Shown here piece by piece: positions 27,603 through 35,592 of a stretch of 44,576 nucleotides of DNA (position 1 is its first letter; every line of letters starts with the position of its first letter). Under the pieces are notes generated by a model. The model saw nothing but the letters and a program-made list of their open reading frames with translations, had not been told where the DNA came from and searched no databases. Source of the stretch: Fidelibacterota bacterium. Its GTDB lineage: Bacteria > Fidelibacterota > UBA8477 > JABMPR01. A program made the position numbers and the translations under genes. The DNA lies in contig JADHVL010000028.1 of NCBI GenBank assembly GCA_016784025.1, forward strand, positions 1 through 44,576. The letters run 5' to 3'.

Positions 27603-27941
27603 TTAGGCTCCAAGTATCTCGTTGAGTCCCTCTATAAGGGAAACGATTTCCTCAGGATGAACAGTCCCCAGTTTTTTACCAATTCGTTTCGTAGAGAGGG
27701 TTCTGATTTGACTGAGTTTAACCCAGGACTGTTTTGGAAGTTCTGATGACTCAAGCTCAAGCGTAAGTGGAAAACCTGCAGCTGGGGCCTGGCTGGTTAA
27801 AGCAACCCCAATCACGGTACCAGATCTTTGATTAAAAACGTTTTCACTGAGAATCAGAACTGGTCGCTTTCCAGCTTGTTCGTGGCCAATAGTAGGCTGG
27901 AGATTGGCCCATCGAACTTCACCCCTTAATATTCTGGCCAA
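27603..27941 (-). CDS. mazF: MazF/PemK-type endoribonuclease toxin
   Basis: 112 residues, typical for MazF. Family features are the opening RGEVRWANLQPTIGHEQAGKR (GEV.W..L.P..G.EQ.G.RP), PVLILSENVFNQRSGTVIGV, and SWVKLSQIRTLSTKRIGK, which carries the conserved QIRTLS..R segment. It is expected to cut mRNA when free of its antitoxin. It overlaps the antitoxin gene by 16 nt, the usual antitoxin-first order, and shares its promoter. Confidence 0.93.
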   Translation of the reverse strand: MARILRGEVRWANLQPTIGHEQAGKRPVLILSENVFNQRSGTVIGVALTSQAPAAGFPLTLELESSELPKQSWVKLSQIRTLSTKRIGKKLGTVHPEEIVSLIEGLNEILGA

Positions 27942-28168
27942 GATTCCAACTCCTCATTCAAGCTTTCATCTGCCATTGATTGCTCGAGTTCTGGATCAAG
28001 TTTTGAACATTCTACAGCTAGACGAGTCGCATGAATTTTCTTTAGTTTTTCCGCAACTGCAATCTGAATAGCTCTGCTACGACTGGGAAATTTCTTTTCC
28101 ACAACCAACCTGTCTAATTCATCCAACAGGGTTGAGTCGATTGTTATAGCAATTTTTGATGCACTCAT
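27926..28168 (-). CDS. Ribbon-helix-helix antitoxin of the MazF toxin
   Basis: 80 residues. The N-terminus KIAITIDSTLLDELDRLVVE followed by RSRAIQIAVAEKLKK is a ribbon-helix-helix (CopG/MetJ-like) DNA-binding fold. The acidic C-terminus (ESLNEELESWPEY) is the likely toxin-binding tail. The ATG at 28168 has a strong GGAGGT site 5 nt upstream. It is expected to neutralise MazF and, with it, repress the operon through the palindrome at 28181-28199. It is of the RHH type rather than the AbrB-like MazE type, so the symbol mazE is not used. Confidence 0.9.
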   Translation of the reverse strand: MSASKIAITIDSTLLDELDRLVVEKKFPSRSRAIQIAVAEKLKKIHATRLAVECSKLDPELEQSMADESLNEELESWPEY

Positions 28169-28180
28169 ATTTCACCTCCA

Positions 28181-28214
28181 GTATGATTATATGTCATACC
28201 CGTAGAATAAACAA
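28181..28214 (-). promoter_or_regulatory. Promoter and palindromic operator of the toxin-antitoxin operon
   Basis: On the minus strand TTGTTT (28209-28214) and TATAAT (28186-28191) are spaced by 17 nt. A perfect inverted repeat GTATGA-N7-TCATAC (28181-28199) overlies the -10 box, as expected for an autorepressing ribbon-helix-helix antitoxin. The antitoxin start lies 13 nt beyond the palindrome, with GGAGGT between. Confidence 0.8.
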
Positions 28215-28241
28215 GAATTTTATTTGTGAGGTATGAGTTCA

Positions 28242-28320
28242 ATGGGTTTGATGGGTTTGATGGGTTTGATGGGTTTGATGGGTTTGATGGGTTTGATGGG
28301 TTTGATGGGTTTGATGGGTT
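28242..28320. repeat. Nine-bp tandem repeat, about 8.8 copies
   Basis: The unit ATGGGTTTG is repeated without visible error over 79 bp, about 30 nt upstream of the -35 box of the toxin-antitoxin promoter. Such perfect short repeats usually vary in copy number. The rest of the gap to 28544 has no gene; near 28498-28540 it holds a REP-like core (CCTTCGATAAACTCAGGGTC) just after the end of the lamin-tail gene. Confidence 0.9.
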
Positions 28321-28544
28321 AGTGGTTGTGTCTTGGTGAGGCTGGGAACAAGGTATTTTGGACTAATTCGAGGGGTTTGTTCAAACTGTATTTGCGACAC
28401 TCCCCACGCCAGGATGGAGGATTGAGGCGGAAGCGATCTCTATACGCTAAAGCTATGAGAGATAAATCTTGATCCATCCGCAACCCAAGAATTCGGAGAT
28501 TGCTTCCCCTTCGATAAACTCAGGGTCGCAATGACGGCGCTGAG

Positions 28545-29822
28545 CTATCTGAGTAGAGTTACCCGCTGGATCTGAACCACAGATCCTGTACTGAGGCGAA
28601 CCATATAGACCCCAGAGGATACTGCATTGCCACTACCATCATTTCCGTTCCACCTATAATCATGGGTGCCCATCTCGTATGAGCCAGAGCTTACTGTATT
28701 TATCAAGATGCCCTGAATATCATATATCTCAAGGGATAGATTCTCAACTGTTGTCTCCAGCGTAAAAGACAGATTCACATCAGGATTGAAGGGATTGGGG
28801 AAGGCTTTGTGAAGTTTGATATGAGCAGGCTTCGGATCAACACCTGCATTTTTAACAGTCACTAAAATCTCGTCATGTTGGGTTTTCTGTCCACGATAGT
28901 CCACGTCGGAAAGACGATAGCTATACGTTTCACCAACTTTCACCTGCTTATCGATAACGGCATAATCATGCTGTGCAGAGGTAGATCCCTGACCCTGGAG
29001 TTTAGGATTTGTGACAAAAGTTGCAATCTCCTTCCACACAGAACTCGGTCCCTGAGCTTGTCGAAGGGTTCTTTCAATAATAAATCCCTGATTTTCATTT
29101 TCTGAATCGGTGGTCCAATTAAGCATGACCTCACCATGTAAAGAGCTTGCAAACCACCGAGATAACTCGACGGGCAGAGATTGATCCACCCAATTTGAGT
29201 TAGCGCCTCCATTTGCCTGGCCCGGGGTAGCTGAACTGGAGTTGGCCACAGTCCATTGTGAGTCATCCACAACACTGCCAACAGTATTGCTGGTATAGTA
29301 TTTTACCTTGGCGGAACCAGGAGTGCTGACGGTTGCAGTCGGGTGAGTCACAGCCATATCATGGATAATTTCATCACTGGCATCTCTGATGGCCGGAGCA
29401 TCATCACCATCCGAGTTGGCAAACGCCCCAGCTGTTGCACCCCATGGCCCTGTATCGACCAAGAAACTGGTATTATTTACCCCCAAAAGAACCGATTTAT
29501 CGCTAAATGTGGTGTCTTCACCACCAGCAGCTGCAATGGATTCATCCACGTCTCCACTATTGTAGATGACTATGATAGTTCCACGGGCGATGGTGTTTAA
29601 TTCTGAATGTGTGGAGAATTCAGCGATGGGATGCCAGACCCCATCGTCATTATCTCCCAACTCCCAGCCTCTCAAGTCAACTCCTTCATCCACGATTAAA
29701 AGCTCCACCCACTCTTTCCCGCCATCAGAGCCCTGAGACATCTCATTGATAATCACGCTCTGAGCGCTTGTGGATTGAATAGTCCAGAGCAACGTCATTA
29801 GTCCGATTAGAAATCGTTGCAT
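28545..29822 (-). CDS. Secreted lamin-tail-domain protein with T9SS tail and embedded repeat
   Basis: 425 residues; signal peptide (MQRFLIGLMTLLWTIQSTSAQ). GGAGGA lies 6 nt before the ATG. The lamin-tail domain spans about 22-200 (SVIINEMSQGSDGGKEWVEL, RGWELGDNDDG). A beta domain follows (about 212-325), and then a T9SS type A tail (about 340-425, AFPNPFNPDV...YDIQGILI...SGVYMVRL). Residues 253-260 (LRQAQGPS) are encoded by CTTCGACAAGCTCAGGGACC at 29047-29066, the core of the dispersed palindrome family, inserted in frame into the second beta domain. No catalytic motif was seen. It is probably a surface-exposed adhesion or binding protein. Confidence 0.87.
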   Translation of the reverse strand: MQRFLIGLMTLLWTIQSTSAQSVIINEMSQGSDGGKEWVELLIVDEGVDLRGWELGDNDDGVWHPIAEFSTHSELNTIARGTIIVIYNSGDVDESIAAAGGEDTTFSDKSVLLGVNNTSFLVDTGPWGATAGAFANSDGDDAPAIRDASDEIIHDMAVTHPTATVSTPGSAKVKYYTSNTVGSVVDDSQWTVANSSSATPGQANGGANSNWVDQSLPVELSRWFASSLHGEVMLNWTTDSENENQGFIIERTLRQAQGPSSVWKEIATFVTNPKLQGQGSTSAQHDYAVIDKQVKVGETYSYRLSDVDYRGQKTQHDEILVTVKNAGVDPKPAHIKLHKAFPNPFNPDVNLSFTLETTVENLSLEIYDIQGILINTVSSGSYEMGTHDYRWNGNDGSGNAVSSGVYMVRLSTGSVVQIQRVTLLR

Positions 29823-29853
29823 AGTGATTCCTCCAAAAATGATTAATTGGAAT

Positions 29854-29871
29854 ATCTGATGAATATCAGAT
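29854..29871. promoter_or_regulatory. Perfect inverted repeat upstream of the lamin-tail gene
   Basis: ATCTGAT-GAAT-ATCAGAT lies about 32 nt upstream of the ATG at 29822, so it is either an operator or a 5'-UTR hairpin. No clear promoter was assigned. Confidence 0.4.
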
Positions 29872-30123
29872 TGTGAATTAGCGTATGTTAGGGGGTGGTT
29901 GGCTGCCTATTTGGCTGCAGTTAAAATCGAATATTTATTGGTGTTTGGCAAGCGATTTTTTTAATATAATATTAATTTTATGGCACACACTGCTGTTTGA
30001 CCATGCTTGGTGACATCTGGCACTAAATCTAGAATTAAATTCAACAGTTTATGATATAATTATGTTTATATAATATTTAAATCATATATTATTATGTTTA
30101 TATGATAAATAAGGACAGCAATC
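29872..30123. promoter_or_regulatory. AT-rich intergenic region with a direct repeat before the ATPase
   Basis: No gene was seen. The last 80 bp are extremely AT-rich and contain the direct repeat ATTATGTTTATAT at 30059-30071 and 30091-30103. These are spaced 32 bp apart, about three helical turns, as for a paired protein-binding site. TATAAT-like boxes occur at 30055 and 30069, without a good -35. AAGGA lies 8 nt before the ATG at 30124. Confidence 0.4.
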
Positions 30124-31266
30124 ATGATTCAACGGAGTATGGTAGATTCGATTCACAGAAAAATGTTCGGGGGAAAAGCAATTATTGTACTCGGTGCTCG
30201 ACAAGTTGGCAAGACTACCCTCATCAATGAATTGGTTCTGGATTCCCGAAAGGACGTTCTCAGCCTCAACGGAGATGACTCTGATGTTCGTTCACTCCTG
30301 GAGGACGTAAATATCAACCAGCTCATTCGTCTCATTGGTGACAAAAATATTCTGTTCATCGCTGAAGCCCAAAGGATTCCTGATATCGGCCTGGTTATCA
30401 AAATTTGTGTGGATCGCATCAATCATGTGCAAGTGATTGCCACTGGATCTTCATCATTTGAATTGCTGCAATCTATTCAAGAACCATTGACTGGACGGGC
30501 CTGGCAGTGGATCATGTATCCCCTATCATTTCAAGAGCTCCGAGATCATAGTGATCTGCTCACAGAAAAGAGGCTGTTGAATGAGAGATTAGTATTTGGA
30601 AGCTACCCGGATATTATAAATAATCCCAATACTCAAATGGCTTCATTAAAATTGCTCACCGGTTCCTACTTATATCGTGATTTGGAAAGAGCCCCTGGTG
30701 TTGCCCGCCCTGAATTGTTGGAGAAAATCACCAGAGCTCTGGCCCTTCAGATCGGTTCTGAAGTATCCAGTACTGAAATTGCCCGCCTGGTGGGAGCTGA
30801 CCGACTGACCATTGAGAAATACATCAATTTACTTGAAAAAGCTTTCATCATTTTTCGACTACCAGCCTTGAATCGAAATATCCGCAATGAGATTAAAATG
30901 GGACGCAAATTCTACTTCTACGATAACGGGGTGCGTAATGCTGTCATCAATAATTTTTCCCCGGTCCATTCAAGGGCGGATGTGGGAGCATTGTGGGAAA
31001 ACTATTGCGTGGCGGAGCGCATAAAATTGCATGGCGCAAGAGAAAACCAGGTTCAGTCATATTTTTGGAGAACCACCCAACAGCAGGAAATAGACCTCAT
31101 AGAAGAAGATAGTCAGGCCAATTTATCAGTATTTGAATTCAAATGGAATCCGGGAAGAAAGGGGAAATTCTCAAAAACATTCCTAAACGCTTACCCTGCC
31201 AAAGAGAAGCATACTATCACCCCAGATAATTATGATGAGTTTCTTTTGCCAGTTAGTGAAGGCTAA
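30124..31266 (+). CDS. AAA-type ATPase with DUF4143-like C-terminus, altered Walker B
   Basis: 380 residues. Walker A is GARQVGKTTL (24-33). The expected Walker B FIDEAQ reads FIAEAQ, with Ala80 (codon GCT) in place of the magnesium-binding Asp. A sensor-like ATGSSSFEL (about 105-113) and a PLSFQEL segment follow. The C-terminal half (about 190-370) has LYRDLERAPG, a winged-helix-like region (IGSEVSSTEIARLVGADRLT) and a DUF4143-like end (FYFYDNGVRNA...GALWENYCVAER...YFWRT..QQEIDLIEE). That end resembles a PD-(D/E)XK-type core. The family is common and its function poorly known. This plus-strand gene, between minus-strand genes and among repeats, may be an accessory acquisition. Confidence 0.85.
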   Translation: MIQRSMVDSIHRKMFGGKAIIVLGARQVGKTTLINELVLDSRKDVLSLNGDDSDVRSLLEDVNINQLIRLIGDKNILFIAEAQRIPDIGLVIKICVDRINHVQVIATGSSSFELLQSIQEPLTGRAWQWIMYPLSFQELRDHSDLLTEKRLLNERLVFGSYPDIINNPNTQMASLKLLTGSYLYRDLERAPGVARPELLEKITRALALQIGSEVSSTEIARLVGADRLTIEKYINLLEKAFIIFRLPALNRNIRNEIKMGRKFYFYDNGVRNAVINNFSPVHSRADVGALWENYCVAERIKLHGARENQVQSYFWRTTQQQEIDLIEEDSQANLSVFEFKWNPGRKGKFSKTFLNAYPAKEKHTITPDNYDEFLLPVSEG

Positions 31267-31420
31267 GATTGTCCGCCTTTGCGCCTATCGACCTGCCTTC
31301 GCCAAAGGCAACGGTATGGCAGGGAAGCTCAGAGTCCGGGCTTTTCTACATTTTGTGAAATCTGTGGAATCCGTGGCTAAAATCTTTCGCGCTATTCGCG
31401 GTTTGTTATTACGAAACTGA
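31267..31420. repeat. Dispersed repeats after the ATPase gene
   Basis: No gene was seen. 31296-31335 (GACCTGCCTTCGCCAAAGGC...GGCAGGGAAGCTCAGAG) and 31358-31412 (AATCTGTGGAATCCGTGGCT, then CGCGCTATTCGCGGTTTG) look like decayed copies of repeat families, with local palindromes. Confidence 0.45.
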
Positions 31421-31568
31421 AAAACTCACCTTAATAAATACCATGTGGGTGTTCTAAACGAGGAATGAATCCAGGGGTCATTACCTATCTTAACGAGATT
31501 CATCTGCAGGCCATTATAATTACCTGAGAAGTTTATCTCTCTAATCGACATAACCCGCTTTGGTCCAT
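31421..31568 (-). pseudogene. Decayed C-terminal fragment of a tldE/pmbA paralogue
   Basis: Reading the minus strand gives GPKRVMSIREINFSGNYNGL then QMNLVKIGNDPWIHSSFRTP. This matches the end of the intact TldE at 39169-40491 (GKRVKSITEMNVSGNYNDLL, then MNLIEVGNDPWIHSSFRTPT). Just after RTPT the fragment lacks one base (CACATGG against CACTATGG), which shifts the frame. Only about 48 codons remain, and the NUDIX gene begins directly beyond. It is evidence of a lost second TldD/TldE pair, or of a partial duplication. Confidence 0.85.
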
Positions 31569-31586
31569 CAAAGATTCGGCCTTCCC

Positions 31587-32108
31587 CTACCCAATATTAC
31601 TAAAGTATGACAAGAGGGTTACCAATGATTTTGCATCAACTATTTGACCTGATCGAATCATTTCTTGAACTTCATCCCTGGTGAATACGCGAACCTCAAT
31701 GACTTCATCGTCATCCAGGTCGTCCTCGGTTTTCACCAAATCTTCTGCAACAAAGGCATGGATCATTTCAGAGCTGTAATGGGGGGACGAATAACATGCA
31801 ACCATAGGTTTCCACTTACGTGCCTTATAACCGATTTCTTCTTCCAACTCGCGTTGAGCACAGTGGAGTGGGTCTTCCCCGACGTTGATGGTTCCTGCCG
31901 GGATCTCCCAAAGATTAGCCTGGGCACCGTAGCGATATTGATTTACCAGCATGAGTCGATCCGAATCCAAAATAGGCAACATCACACTTATACCAGGATG
32001 TTGTATCAAGACACGATCCAACTGCTTGCCATTCACCCAGACCACCTGATCTTCAAAAAGGTCAAAGCAATAACCCTTGTAAATTTGTTTCCTGTTTAAA
32101 AGTTTCAT
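31587..32108 (-). CDS. NUDIX hydrolase, ADP-ribose pyrophosphatase-like
   Basis: 173 residues. The full Nudix box runs from Gly72 to Tyr94 (GTINVGEDPLHCAQRELEEE then IGY), with every consensus residue of GX5EX7REUXEEXGU. VNQYRYGAQANLWEIPAG just before it is typical of the ADP-ribose/nucleoside-diphosphate-sugar branch. It is cytoplasmic, with no signal peptide. It is the last gene of the phosphonate-transport run, 63 nt after the porin. It could hydrolyse a CDP- or ADP-linked intermediate, but a plain housekeeping role is equally likely. Confidence 0.9.
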   Translation of the reverse strand: MKLLNRKQIYKGYCFDLFEDQVVWVNGKQLDRVLIQHPGISVMLPILDSDRLMLVNQYRYGAQANLWEIPAGTINVGEDPLHCAQRELEEEIGYKARKWKPMVACYSSPHYSSEMIHAFVAEDLVKTEDDLDDDEVIEVRVFTRDEVQEMIRSGQIVDAKSLVTLLSYFSNIG

Positions 32109-32171
32109 TGCATTGACCCTTTAAAATTTATTGAATACCTGCGAACCAGAATTCAATTATATCTAAAACGT

Positions 32172-33227
32172 TTAATGCATGTAGGCTTGCCAGACAATAT
32201 GTATGACCATTGGATCAAGGGGCTCATGGTCTGCTTGAGCTGTTTTGAAGGTAGCAACCAGCTTAAAAAGCGAATCCTTCCAATGATCGGGATCAGGAGA
32301 ATAGACAGCACTGAGTAAAATATTACCCATGGCATCTTTATCGACGTCTGTATTGGGGTCCCAGGATTGATACCCAGTACCCAATTCAATTTTCTGAGAT
32401 AACTTATAGAAACCACCGATGCCCCATCCAAGGGCAACATCATCCAATGCTGAATCATGATTGACTACCCTGGCAACATCCAGCTTGGTTCTAAATTTCC
32501 CCTGGGAATAATCCCTGGGTTGTAAGTATAGAAACCCAGTTGCTGAAGAGACGTTAATGCGATCTTCATTGGGTAAGCCGTAGTGTAAACCGACGTTTAT
32601 ACCATTGCTCAGCTTGGTTGAAATGGCAAAATCCAGCTGGGGGATGGCACCCGTATTTTCATCAGAGTTACTGGATTTAGTACCATAGGGCAAGAGATTT
32701 AGAGAATTATCACCATTTTGAGCCATGATTTGATAATTGAAATTACTAAATTTTCCCATCACAGCCATTCCGAAGGTCCTATAATCTGAGCGCCCAACGG
32801 CCGAGGCCCATTTTCTTCCAACAATTGACCGCTCAGCAAAATCAATAGCAGTATGAGATGTATTGCCGCCAGCTTGACTGCCAGCCCCAACAAATCTGCC
32901 CATGCGCATGGTCAAATTATCTGAAAATTTATAATCAATTTGGGCATCCAAAACATAGGAAGCTACTGCATCATACTGCACGAAAGCGGTGACTTTCCCT
33001 TTGGTCATTTTACCTCTGAGCCGGGCCCGACGGATTCCACTTCCAAACTGTGTTGTAGTCTCATTTACTTCTAGCGCAGAAGAATCCGCATTCATGGCAT
33101 AATGATCATAGGTAGTATAACTGGCCCAGGACTGAATGGTGAACTGAAAATTAGGCTGAGCGAACAGACCTGTGCTTCCGAATAGAAATAGCGCTAATAC
33201 TGCTATTTTATGTGATAATCGTTTCAT
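32172..33227 (-). CDS. Outer-membrane porin, phosphate-selective porin-like
   Basis: 351 residues. Signal peptide MKRLSHKIAVLALFLFGSTGLFAQ; AAGGA lies about 7 nt before the ATG. The barrel pattern includes FGSGIRRARLRGKMTKGKVT, YKFSDNLTMRMGRF and FGMAVMGKFSNFNYQIMAQN, which resembles the OprO/OprP phosphate-selective porin group. It follows the transporter permease by 14 nt, so it probably supplies the outer-membrane step for the substrate taken up by PhnD/C/E. The specificity is inferred from position and from the resemblance only. Confidence 0.8.
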   Translation of the reverse strand: MKRLSHKIAVLALFLFGSTGLFAQPNFQFTIQSWASYTTYDHYAMNADSSALEVNETTTQFGSGIRRARLRGKMTKGKVTAFVQYDAVASYVLDAQIDYKFSDNLTMRMGRFVGAGSQAGGNTSHTAIDFAERSIVGRKWASAVGRSDYRTFGMAVMGKFSNFNYQIMAQNGDNSLNLLPYGTKSSNSDENTGAIPQLDFAISTKLSNGINVGLHYGLPNEDRINVSSATGFLYLQPRDYSQGKFRTKLDVARVVNHDSALDDVALGWGIGGFYKLSQKIELGTGYQSWDPNTDVDKDAMGNILLSAVYSPDPDHWKDSLFKLVATFKTAQADHEPLDPMVIHIVWQAYMH

Positions 33228-33241
33228 TGTTTTTCCTTAGT

Positions 33242-34792
33242 TTATTTAACTGCGTGTCTGGCTTTGGATGATATGGCATCCAGTAAAAATATGGTGATAA
33301 AGATGATAATGATGATGGCTGAGACTTCACGATACTCAAACATTCTGAATGAGGAGATGAGGCGGTAACCAATACCGCCAGCCCCAACAATTCCCAGGAT
33401 GGTGGCCATGCGAATATTGCGATCAAAAATGTACAATGAATAGCCTACAAAATTCGGTAGAATCTGTGGAATGATAGCAAAGGTGATCTTTTGCATATGA
33501 CTGGCACCAGCTGCCTCGATGGCTTCAATGGGACCATTGCGAACATGCTCGATCTCTTCAGCATAAAACTTGGATAAAAACCCCATGGTATGCAGCCCGA
33601 GCGCCAGAATTCCTGGTAAGGCTCCGAATCCAACTGAAATGACCAGAATCATCGCCAGAATAAACTCTGGAACAGCCCTGAAGAATGTGGTTATCAGGCG
33701 AGCAGGGTAATAAATCCATTTGCTGGGAGTGATATTTTTGGCCGATACCAAACCGATGGGAATTGAGAGTATTGTAGCTAAAATGGTTCCCAGGAATCCG
33801 ATCTCAATGGTCTCAAACATGGAGATGAGGAGTGCGCCCAGGTCCGAAAAATCCGGGGGCAACATGCGTCCAATGATATCAGCAAAATAACTGAAACTTG
33901 CAAATATGGTTATTGGATTAACTTTTAAGTGGATTGATACACCTACTGTACTGATCACCAAACTGGCAATAAATGCAATTGTGGTGAAGCTTACTGCTGG
34001 TTTCAGGTAAGAACTGAGAAAACTTGCTCGAGCCTCTTCTGGTGTATGGTAGCTATCAATGTTTTCGCCATAACCATCAACGGGTCCTGTTTTATGTGCA
34101 TTGAGTATGGCTTCCTGTATTTGCTTTTTCAGGGAGGCTTCCATGCCGGAAACAGCAACAATAGGTGCACCGGGAATGGGATCTGAATAATGAATAATTT
34201 TGATATCTTTTTTCTTCAAGCTGCCATCATGGAACATCTTTTCCAGATTAATCTTGCTTATGACGGCCAGATCTCCCTTCCCAGCCAAAAGCTCACTCAC
34301 AGCTGATTCTTGTGAACCTGCATAGATGACTTCTGAAAAATTGCCGTGGATTTCAGGATTCAGATTCAATTGGGCCAGGGTATGTCGGGGCATGACATCA
34401 CCGCTGCTGGATCCATGCTCAGTCAGTAAAAGTCGGTGACCCTTCAAATCAGCAATCTCAGAATAAGGTGATCCTGCTTTCACCAGGAAAACAGATCGAT
34501 ATACAGAAACTTTATTGCCTGCGGTAAAAGCCACTGCCAGTGGCTCAAGAGATACATCATGGGAGGCTTCAATAAAGGCGGACTGTCCCAACCAGCCCAA
34601 TTGAGCCCGTCCATCTTTTAATCTGTCAATGGCGTCGTCATAGCTTGAAGCTTCAATAAAATTAAGCTTCACCCCTGTGGTAGTCTCAACACTGGACAGA
34701 AGTGGACGGAAGTGTTTTTCCATGTGTCCCTTGATGGCAGGGACCGCTACCATGGTCAATTGCTTGCTTTTTCCAGAAGGATTCATGATCAT
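33242..34792 (-). CDS. Fusion of a PhnD-like binding domain to a PhnE permease
   Basis: About 516 residues. The start is taken as the ATG at 34792, whose ATGA overlaps the TGA stop of phnC; a TTG at 34801 would add three residues. Residues about 10-255 form a phosphonate-type periplasmic binding domain (YDDAIDRLKDGRAQLGWLGQ, GSSSGDVMPRH, YAGSQESAV, GAPIVAVSG). The first membrane helix starts only at about 265. Residues 265-516 are a PhnE-type ABC permease (TIEIGFLGTILATILSIPIG; the EAA loop EAIEAAGASHMQKITFAIIP; FDRNIRMATILGIVGAGGIG). No signal peptide or early helix precedes the binding domain, so how it reaches the periplasm is unclear. A separate PhnD lipoprotein is encoded two genes upstream. 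Confidence 0.88.
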   Translation of the reverse strand: MIMNPSGKSKQLTMVAVPAIKGHMEKHFRPLLSSVETTTGVKLNFIEASSYDDAIDRLKDGRAQLGWLGQSAFIEASHDVSLEPLAVAFTAGNKVSVYRSVFLVKAGSPYSEIADLKGHRLLLTEHGSSSGDVMPRHTLAQLNLNPEIHGNFSEVIYAGSQESAVSELLAGKGDLAVISKINLEKMFHDGSLKKKDIKIIHYSDPIPGAPIVAVSGMEASLKKQIQEAILNAHKTGPVDGYGENIDSYHTPEEARASFLSSYLKPAVSFTTIAFIASLVISTVGVSIHLKVNPITIFASFSYFADIIGRMLPPDFSDLGALLISMFETIEIGFLGTILATILSIPIGLVSAKNITPSKWIYYPARLITTFFRAVPEFILAMILVISVGFGALPGILALGLHTMGFLSKFYAEEIEHVRNGPIEAIEAAGASHMQKITFAIIPQILPNFVGYSLYIFDRNIRMATILGIVGAGGIGYRLISSFRMFEYREVSAIIIIIFITIFLLDAISSKARHAVK

Positions 34793-35586
34793 TGATTCCA
34801 ATTGATATTTTGAGGATCATTGGCACTTTCTGTGGTGGGACCAAAAAACAGACCATGATTTTTAGATGAATAAATGGTTTTTAACTTTTCCACATCCAAT
34901 TTTGATGATTTCTCATTGAGGATGATTTCACCATCAGCGATACCAATGATGCGATCTGAAAATTGAAGCGCCAGATCGACTTGATGGAGGGTGCAGAGCA
35001 CTGTTAAATTTTTCTCCTTACACAAATCTTTTAGTAGTTTTAAAATTTCTTGAGATGTGCGTGGATCCACACTGGCCACTGGTTCATCTGCCAGCAAAAC
35101 CCGTGGTTCCTGCATAAGTGCCCGGGCAATACCGACGCGTTGTTGCTGTCCACCACTCAACTCATCAGCGCGTTTATAAGCCTGATCCAAAAGACCTACC
35201 CTGTCCAGTAAATCCAGAGCTTTTAAGCGATAAACTTTGGGGAATAAATATAAAGTTGACCACCATTTTTGATGCGTCCCCAGACATCCTGAGAGCACAT
35301 TTATTAGGACCGACAAATTTCCAACCAGGTTAAACTGCTGAAAAATCATGCCGACATCACTGCGTATTTGTCGCTGATTGGCATCGGTGATCTCGGTCCC
35401 ATTTACCAGGACCTTCCCACTACTGGGACGTACCAGACGATTCACGGTTCTGAGTAAGGTTGTCTTGCCGGCCCCACTGGGTCCCAGAATGACTGAAAAC
35501 TCTTTTTCAGGTGCTGTAATGCTGACATTGTGCACTGCTGCCGTGCCATCAGGAAAGGTTTTTGAAATATTTACAAATTCTACCAT
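34789..35586 (-). CDS. phnC: Phosphonate ABC transporter ATP-binding protein PhnC
   Basis: 265 residues. Walker A is GPSGAGKTTL (35-44), the Q-loop is FQQFN, the signature is LSGGQQQR (143-150), Walker B is VLLADEP (163-169), and the H-loop is CTLHQVD. The sequence VGNLSVLINVLSG is typical of PhnC. It powers import by the permease encoded next, with which it overlaps by 4 nt, and follows phnD by 6 nt. Confidence 0.93.
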   Translation of the reverse strand: MVEFVNISKTFPDGTAAVHNVSITAPEKEFSVILGPSGAGKTTLLRTVNRLVRPSSGKVLVNGTEITDANQRQIRSDVGMIFQQFNLVGNLSVLINVLSGCLGTHQKWWSTLYLFPKVYRLKALDLLDRVGLLDQAYKRADELSGGQQQRVGIARALMQEPRVLLADEPVASVDPRTSQEILKLLKDLCKEKNLTVLCTLHQVDLALQFSDRIIGIADGEIILNEKSSKLDVEKLKTIYSSKNHGLFFGPTTESANDPQNINWNQ

Positions 35587-35592
35587 ACAGGG

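Noticed and set aside
31232..31420. 62-codon plus-strand frame after the ATPase gene
   Set aside because: It runs into dispersed repeat sequence and shows no protein family features.
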